A DNA stretch of 49,671 bases, taken from NCBI GenBank assembly GCA_046331705.1, contig JAXLQJ010000052.1:1-49671 (forward strand), written 5' to 3'. Shown piece after piece: positions 44,921-49,671 of this stretch (within the stretch, counting starts at the first letter, position 1; every line of letters starts with the position of its first letter). A program made the translations under genes and the position numbers. The DNA comes from JADJOY01 sp046331705 [NCBI: bacterium] (lineage in GTDB: Bacteria; JADJOY01). The notes under the pieces are model-generated. The model was not told the DNA's origin. It ran no database searches and worked only from the letters and a program-made list of their open reading frames with translations.

Positions 44921-47662
44921 TCAGTGGTGGTGCGGCGTCGCCGCACGCGCCGCGGAGGCATGCGCGCTGGGCAAGACCCACGGATCGATGAGCAGGCCCT
45001 CCGGCGGCGCTTGCAGCGCCGTGCTAGGGCTGCCCGGCCCGTGTCCCGGCGGGATCCAGGCCGCCGGAATGTTGCCGAAGACGCGTCGCGGCGGCTGCAG
45101 CGGCTGGCGTCGCGGATCGTTCTCGGTGGTCACGTCGGGGTGGAGGTCGAGCGCCGCCAGCGATAGCCCGCCCTTTCCGTGCTCGCTGTGGCAGGTCAGG
45201 CAGAACGCGTTCTGCGACGAATCGGGACGCGGCGCGCCGGCGCGCAGCGGTCCCTCCGGGAAGTTGATGGCCTGCCGAACGGACGTGGTGCCCGCCGGGA
45301 CGTTCGTGAGATTCGCGGCGTAGTCGCGGGTGTAATCGTGGTGGCAGAGGAAGCGCGCGGTGGGCGAGCCGATCCCCGCGGCGGCGGCGATCTCGGCGTG
45401 CGCCCACGCCGGATAGTCCGCGGCGGCCTGAGCGAGCGCTTCGTCGGCGTCGATGCGCGCGAGCGTCCCGTGGGCGTGGTTGCACGCGACCTCGGGATTC
45501 ACGTCGTGGGCGAGGACCTTGAAGTCGTCGATCCAGCCGCGAACGCCCGTGGCGGTCTGGCCCGCGTCGCCGAGCGCGAGCTCGCCTTCGCTCATCGCGA
45601 ACAGCGGCGTCGTCGATTCGAAGCGGTCGAGCGGGAACCCATCGTGGAGCAGTGTGACGGTGTGGCCTTGGTTCGTGATCCGGAACCCGAGGTGGAGCCA
45701 GCCCGCAGGCGTGGGCGGCAGCGTGATCTGGTGGATCACCGCGCCGTCGAGGGTGTACTCGACGGCGTCGCGACCCGCGACGCGAATGGCGCTTCCGTCC
45801 GGGAAGGTGGCGAGCGCACGCGACTCGTCGTCGCTCGTGCGCGGGTCGAGGAACGCCCCGACGTACCAGCTCACGTCGCGGATCGAACGCGTCTGCGCGG
45901 GCACCGGGTAGCGAACGGCATTCGCGCCGGTGAGCCAGAACCCCTTGCCCTGGATGCCGCCGAGCGCCGCCGGCTCGATGCGGCCGGTGCGCGCGGTGAC
46001 GCGACCGTAGGGCGGCAGCTTCCAACCCAGCGACGTCGCCGCGTTCTGGACGTGGATGTCCTCGGCGAGGTCGGGTGCGAGGAGGTTGAAGTCCGGCTGC
46101 GCGATCGGAAGCACCAGCGTGCGCACCTGCCCGTTCCAGTACTTGGGAGTGGTGACCGTCTCGCCGCGCTCGTTGTAGAGCGGCGTGATCGAGGCCTGCA
46201 TGTTCGAGACGATGAAGGCGTTGGGATCGACGTAGTCGTCGAACGCGATCTCCTCGCTGCCGACTCCGGTGCTCATGAGCCACACGACGTCGCGCGGGCT
46301 GATGGGCGTGGCGTCGGGGTCGTAGTTGAAGAGGTTCATCACCGAATCGAGGATGTTCGGGTTGTGCGTGTAGCCGGCCGGATACGGCCCGCCCTCGTCG
46401 CGCTCGCGCGGATCGATGAAGCGGCCCGAGCCGAGTCGCACTTCCACGTCGTTTCCGGATGCGTCGCGATAGAGCTTCACCAGGTAGTGGGTGCGCGGGG
46501 TCACGCCGATCGCCCAATCGAGGTTGTTGATCAGCCCGTCCAGGTGCACGAACTTGCCGTGCGTCCACAGCCCGCCGACGAGGAAGCCGCGGTCCCAGTC
46601 GATGCTCTCGTCGTAGGACTCGCACCCGGCGGTCACGCAGCGGCTCGGGTATTCCTCGCTCGATTGCTCGGACATGCGGCCCTGCACCGCGGCCATGAAC
46701 ACGTTGGTGCCATCGCGATCCACCCACGGGTAGGTGCCCGAGACGTCCTCGCCGTCGGCGATGGGATTGCCCTCGGCGTCGCGGAACGGGTACGCGGCGA
46801 GGCCGTAGCGGCCGACCATGTGCGGATCGAACGGGGCGTGCGAGATCGGGTTGAACTGCGTCCATCTCGTCACGTCGCAGGGCGCGGCGTCGTCGGGCAG
46901 CACCGAGTAGGCGAGGTCGTAGAAGCGGATCTTGGTCTCGCCGGTTTCGGGGTTGGTCCAGCCGCGCGGGGCGCGGCCCCAGCGGCCGGTGAGCAAGCGG
47001 CCGTCGCGGGTGACGGCGGGCTCGGTCCACTCGTTGGTGAGCGGGATGAAGGCGCCGGCGACGGGCGTGCCGAGGTCGGCGCGGACGATGCGTGCCGTGG
47101 GAGTCTTGGGATCCTCGACCTCGATCTCGACCGGCGTGCCCCAGAGCTGCGATCCGAGGATCGAGTTCGAGGTGGTGCTGATGACCGTGAAGTCGTAGCA
47201 ATCGTGATTGCCGTCGGGGCCGCACGGCTGCGGATTCGGGTGCTCGCCCGGGAAGGGGAAGGGCCGGGTGGCGTCGCAGATGGCGTGGTGGCCGAGCCGC
47301 GTGACGGCGGGGTCGAGCGCGGGTGGGAACGGCACGTCGAAGGGGGCGGGCTCGGCGAGGATCTCGGCGCCCGGCGGACCCGTCATGATCGGCTCGGCGA
47401 GGCGCTCGGGAGCGAACAGGTAGAACGACAGGTTGTGCGAGAGATCGAAGGTGCCGGGCGGCCCGCCCTGGACCCGGATCGCGACGCGACCGTCCATGGT
47501 GGTGCGGTGGCCGGGCACGAACGGGTGGGTGAACTGCACGTCGTCGTCGATCATCGCGACGTCGCGCTGGATCGCAGGTGGCTCGGGGCGCTCGGCGCGG
47601 GTGCAGCTCGCGAGCAGGATCAGCGCCGACAGGGAAGCAGCGGCTCGGCCGTGGGGACGCAT
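44921..47662 (-). CDS. Large mono-heme c lipoprotein with LamG-like domain, unknown function
   Basis: A 913-residue exported lipoprotein (LASC, anchor C20). A single heme-binding CLTCH lies at 821-825 near the C-terminus. A concanavalin/LamG-like region occurs at about 580-740 (WYVGAFLDPRTSDDES, HLGFRITNQGHTVTLLHDG, GWIDDFKVLAHDV). Before it lies a long region with paired cysteines (CVTAGC, CGPDGNHDC). It ends in HHH. I know no named family. A c-type heme on an outer-surface protein suggests electron transfer or an oxidative step on a polymer. The ATG at 47662 has AAGAGG upstream; a possible -10 TATAAC sits at 47737-47742 on the minus strand. Confidence 0.82.
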   Translation of the reverse strand: MRPHGRAAASLSALILLASCTRAERPEPPAIQRDVAMIDDDVQFTHPFVPGHRTTMDGRVAIRVQGGPPGTFDLSHNLSFYLFAPERLAEPIMTGPPGAEILAEPAPFDVPFPPALDPAVTRLGHHAICDATRPFPFPGEHPNPQPCGPDGNHDCYDFTVISTTSNSILGSQLWGTPVEIEVEDPKTPTARIVRADLGTPVAGAFIPLTNEWTEPAVTRDGRLLTGRWGRAPRGWTNPETGETKIRFYDLAYSVLPDDAAPCDVTRWTQFNPISHAPFDPHMVGRYGLAAYPFRDAEGNPIADGEDVSGTYPWVDRDGTNVFMAAVQGRMSEQSSEEYPSRCVTAGCESYDESIDWDRGFLVGGLWTHGKFVHLDGLINNLDWAIGVTPRTHYLVKLYRDASGNDVEVRLGSGRFIDPRERDEGGPYPAGYTHNPNILDSVMNLFNYDPDATPISPRDVVWLMSTGVGSEEIAFDDYVDPNAFIVSNMQASITPLYNERGETVTTPKYWNGQVRTLVLPIAQPDFNLLAPDLAEDIHVQNAATSLGWKLPPYGRVTARTGRIEPAALGGIQGKGFWLTGANAVRYPVPAQTRSIRDVSWYVGAFLDPRTSDDESRALATFPDGSAIRVAGRDAVEYTLDGAVIHQITLPPTPAGWLHLGFRITNQGHTVTLLHDGFPLDRFESTTPLFAMSEGELALGDAGQTATGVRGWIDDFKVLAHDVNPEVACNHAHGTLARIDADEALAQAAADYPAWAHAEIAAAAGIGSPTARFLCHHDYTRDYAANLTNVPAGTTSVRQAINFPEGPLRAGAPRPDSSQNAFCLTCHSEHGKGGLSLAALDLHPDVTTENDPRRQPLQPPRRVFGNIPAAWIPPGHGPGSPSTALQAPPEGLLIDPWVLPSAHASAARAATPHHH

Positions 47663-47963
47663 CCGGTCGACCTCTTCTTGGTGGGGGCGGAAGGATGGAA
47701 GCGAGCCGCTCGCGCATGAGCCCGAGCGGCGCTTCAGTTATACGGCCCTCACCGAGTCCCGGTCCAGCGGCGCGGCGGGACATGACGGCTCATCGCTGAC
47801 GACCCGCGGCGGCGTCAGCGCGTGCCTTCGTGGGGTGCCCCGCGTGGGGTGGGCTCGACGAGTGCTGACCCGCCGCGTGCGCGCGGCGCGGTCGTCTCGT
47901 CGGCGTCGCGGCGCAGCCGGGGGGGAGCGGCGGCGCGAGACGGGATGCTGCTATCGTCGAATC
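47663..47963. other. 301-base divergent region between mono-heme lipoprotein and phosphoesterase genes
   Basis: No ORF here looks real. Elements seen: a hairpin 47698-47712 with 47723-47735 (GAAGCG...CCGCTCG against its inverted copy, two-base bulge) in the expected leader of the lipoprotein gene; a minus-strand -10-like TATAAC (47737-47742); and, at the right end, TATCGT (47952-47957) six bases before the phosphoesterase ATG. Confidence 0.5.
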
Positions 47964-48887
47964 ATGCGCGCGAACCGATCCAGGCCCCTCACTGCGGTGC
48001 TCGTCGCCTTCCTCGCCCTCGTCGTCACGCCGCTCGGAGCGTGCGTTCCCGCCGAGTGGCTCTACTCGTTCGTGGTGATCGCCGATCCGCACATCGCGGG
48101 CTCGGCGGATCACGACGCTCGGCTTCAGGACGCGATCCACTGGATCAACGCCAACCGCGAAGCCGAGAAGATCGAGCTGGTGTTGCTCCTCGGCGACATC
48201 GCGTGGGGTACCGGCGAGGTCACGCGCACCCGCGGCATGCTGGACGCGCTCGAGATTCCGTACGTCCCGGTGATCGGCGACAACGAGATCCACAACGGCG
48301 ACGAGGCGCAGGTCGCGGCGGAGTGGGCGTCTCATTACCAGCTGCTGGCGACGCAGCTCACCGGCTTCAGCATGGCGCCCACGCCGGTCTGGAACCCGGA
48401 ATTCGGGAAGCTCAGCTATTTCGTGAACTTCGCGTTCCAGCACCGAGGGGTCTCGTTCGTGGCGATGGATTGGGTTTCGCGACTCATGGACGTGATCCTC
48501 GGTGAGCAAGCCGAGCTCCACGATTTCGAGGGTGGCACCTGGCCGTGGTTCGTCGACGCCATGCGCGCCGCGCCCTCGGAGCGGCTGGAGAACATCGTGA
48601 TGCTGAGCCACCACCCGATGCACCTGCAATCGCTCGGGGCGTTCGATTCCAACGAGCTGGCGCGCATCGAGGGCGAGACCGCGCTGCGCGGCGATCGCGT
48701 GTACGCGAATTTCGCCGGCCACTACCACTTCTCGTTCCAGCACAGCGATCCGGTCGGTCAGTACGACGTGTACATCACCGATGCGACCTGGGACGACGAC
48801 AACGTCGTACGGGTGGTGCGCGTCAAGGACGACGGCACCACGATGAGCTACGAGCACCGCGAGGTGGTCGTGCCTGTCGGCGGCTAG
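47964..48887 (+). CDS. Metallophosphoesterase lipoprotein (calcineurin-like)
   Basis: A 307-residue exported lipoprotein (LGAC, anchor C27) with all metallophosphoesterase motifs: DPH (41-43), GD in LLLGDIAW (77-78), GDNE (105-108) in place of GNHE, then LSHHPMH and GHYH. The Asn-for-His swap at the third motif (GDNE) occurs in some family branches. A periplasmic or surface role on phosphodiesters is expected. The ATG at 47964 lacks a Shine-Dalgarno sequence and has TATCGT six bases upstream, so a leaderless message is likely. Confidence 0.9.
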   Translation: MRANRSRPLTAVLVAFLALVVTPLGACVPAEWLYSFVVIADPHIAGSADHDARLQDAIHWINANREAEKIELVLLLGDIAWGTGEVTRTRGMLDALEIPYVPVIGDNEIHNGDEAQVAAEWASHYQLLATQLTGFSMAPTPVWNPEFGKLSYFVNFAFQHRGVSFVAMDWVSRLMDVILGEQAELHDFEGGTWPWFVDAMRAAPSERLENIVMLSHHPMHLQSLGAFDSNELARIEGETALRGDRVYANFAGHYHFSFQHSDPVGQYDVYITDATWDDDNVVRVVRVKDDGTTMSYEHREVVVPVGG

Positions 48888-48903
48888 CCTTCCAATTCAG
48901 GTG

Positions 48904-48920
48904 CCACCCACCTTGGGTGG
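48904..48920. repeat. REP-like palindrome between phosphoesterase and RAYT gene
   Basis: CCACCCA-CCT-TGGGTGG: perfect seven-base arms with a three-base loop, 17 bases past the phosphoesterase stop and 141 bases before the RAYT start. RAYT transposases recognise short imperfect palindromes, so this may be a REP half-site. With no T-run after it, it is a weak terminator candidate. No second copy was spotted in the window. Confidence 0.4.
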
Positions 48921-49061
48921 AGTCGTGCGTGGTCCGAAGTGCGCCCTCGGAGGCGCAGCGCTGCGAACCGTGCGACGCAGCGTCCGGGCCACGCTCGCAA
49001 GAAAGTGAGTCGATTCGATGACCATCGGTTCGGCCCGAATCCTGCGTGGAGCCGGATCGTC

Positions 49062-49671
49062 ATGCCGCGCCCGATTCGATGGCTACAGCCGCGCACTCGC
49101 TGGTTCGTTACGTCCCGTGCGCTCGAGGCGCGCTTTCTCTTGGTTCCGAGCGTCGCCCTCAACCAGCGTGTGGGCTTCTGGCTCGGCCGTGCCTTGAAGC
49201 GCTTTCCCGGAATTCGAGCGCACGGGCTCTACGTCGCCTCCAATCACGTCCACGCCGTCGTGACCGACCGCGACGGTTCTCTCAGTGCCTTCTGCGGCTA
49301 CTTCTTCGGCAAGCTCGCCAAGGACGTCAACGCGCTGCGGGAGCGGCGCGGGCCGGTCTTTCATCGGCGCTTCTCCGCCGAGCCCATCCTCGACGACGAA
49401 GCCGTCGCGGAGCGCATCGCCTACCTCGTCTGCAATCCGATCGAGGATCGACTGTGTGAGGACTGGCGCGAATGGCCCGGCGTCTTGCTCTGGAGCCAGA
49501 GCCGCAAGCCCGAGACGTTCTCGTTTCGCCGGCTCAACGAGACGGCCTACGAGATCGCCAGGGCGCACGCCGAGCGCGACGGCAAGAAGGTGAAGCAGGA
49601 GGACTTCTTCGAGGAGGAGATCGTCACGATCTCCCCCGTGGACGATGGAGACGGAGGAGTCCTCGATCCGA
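49062..49671 (+). CDS. REP-associated tyrosine transposase (RAYT, Y1/HUH family), partial at window end
   Basis: The reading frame from the ATG at 49062 stays open to the last base (203 codons) and has no stop in the window, so the gene is cut by the edge. The HUH metal motif H62-V-H64 appears in ASNHVHAVV. The candidate catalytic Tyr121 lies in IAYLVCNPIEDRL, the RAYT/Y1 pattern of Tyr followed by NP. The C-terminal part is acidic and charged, as in longer family members. A GGAG lies ten bases before the start. The overlapping frame 49046-49459 is a shadow. It is the only mobile-type gene in the window. Confidence 0.8.
   Translation, partial: MPRPIRWLQPRTRWFVTSRALEARFLLVPSVALNQRVGFWLGRALKRFPGIRAHGLYVASNHVHAVVTDRDGSLSAFCGYFFGKLAKDVNALRERRGPVFHRRFSAEPILDDEAVAERIAYLVCNPIEDRLCEDWREWPGVLLWSQSRKPETFSFRRLNETAYEIARAHAERDGKKVKQEDFFEEEIVTISPVDDGDGGVLDP

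Noticed and set aside
45179-47719. An 846-codon plus-strand frame opposite the mono-heme lipoprotein gene
   Set aside because: The composition is that of an antisense frame. The minus-strand protein has a signal peptide, heme motif and ribosome site.

Overview
The window reads as a stretch of chromosome from a high-GC, Gram-negative, deltaproteobacterial or Myxococcota-like bacterium. This is an inference from several signs. Coding is dense and the base composition is high-GC throughout. Many exported proteins carry lipoprotein signals (LxxC boxes). There is a complete RND tripartite pump with an outer-membrane channel. A sigma-54 enhancer-binding regulator is present. A seven-bladed FG-GAP protein ends in a MopE-like Asp/Cys motif followed by a Cys-hydrophobic-Arg tail of the MYXO-CTERM kind. 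No rRNA, tRNA, CRISPR array or complete insertion sequence is visible. The only mobile-type gene is a RAYT/Y1 (HUH) transposase running off the right edge.

Left part (0-11.8 kb, all on the minus strand). A GAF-PAS sigma-54 activator stands directly upstream of a four-gene methylation cluster: MddA-type methanethiol S-methyltransferase, ArsM-like methyltransferase, small membrane protein, and GFA-fold zinc protein. Between them lie a -24/-12 promoter candidate and five TCGCGA palindromes at typical enhancer distance, so a self-contained sigma-54 circuit can be read from the sequence. Next come an RND efflux operon (outer-membrane factor, adaptor, pump) and an SDR.

Middle (11.8-29.4 kb). A GH92 mannosidase lipoprotein is followed by a small nuclease/ATPase group: DUF222-HNH, Uma2, and a GHKL ATPase gene broken by a one-base frameshift. 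The ATPase follows an AphA-type phosphatase carrying an unusual ten-fold Pro-Cys, His-rich insert. After these come a GH18-like anchored protein, a YkgJ/VIT pair, a LolD/FtsX-type ABC transporter, an FG-GAP surface protein divergent from a TIM-barrel glycosidase-like protein, and a secreted HAD phosphatase.

Right part (29.5-49.7 kb). Maleylacetoacetate isomerase is followed by a TetR-desaturase operon with a 36-bp palindromic operator and by two acetyltransferases. A tightly overlapped operon then runs rsgA - esterase/TPR lipoprotein - sarcosine-oxidase-like flavoprotein - SDR. The remaining genes encode EF-hand, hemerythrin, alpha/beta-hydrolase, propeller lipoprotein, M14 peptidase, DsbA-like lipoprotein, a large mono-heme lipoprotein, a metallophosphoesterase, and the partial RAYT with a REP-like hairpin.

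The common theme is cell-envelope and secreted biochemistry: about a dozen predicted lipoproteins, three carbohydrate-active candidates and three exported phosphoesterases. Several genes lack a Shine-Dalgarno sequence and instead have a TANNNT box six bases before the ATG, which suggests leaderless transcription.
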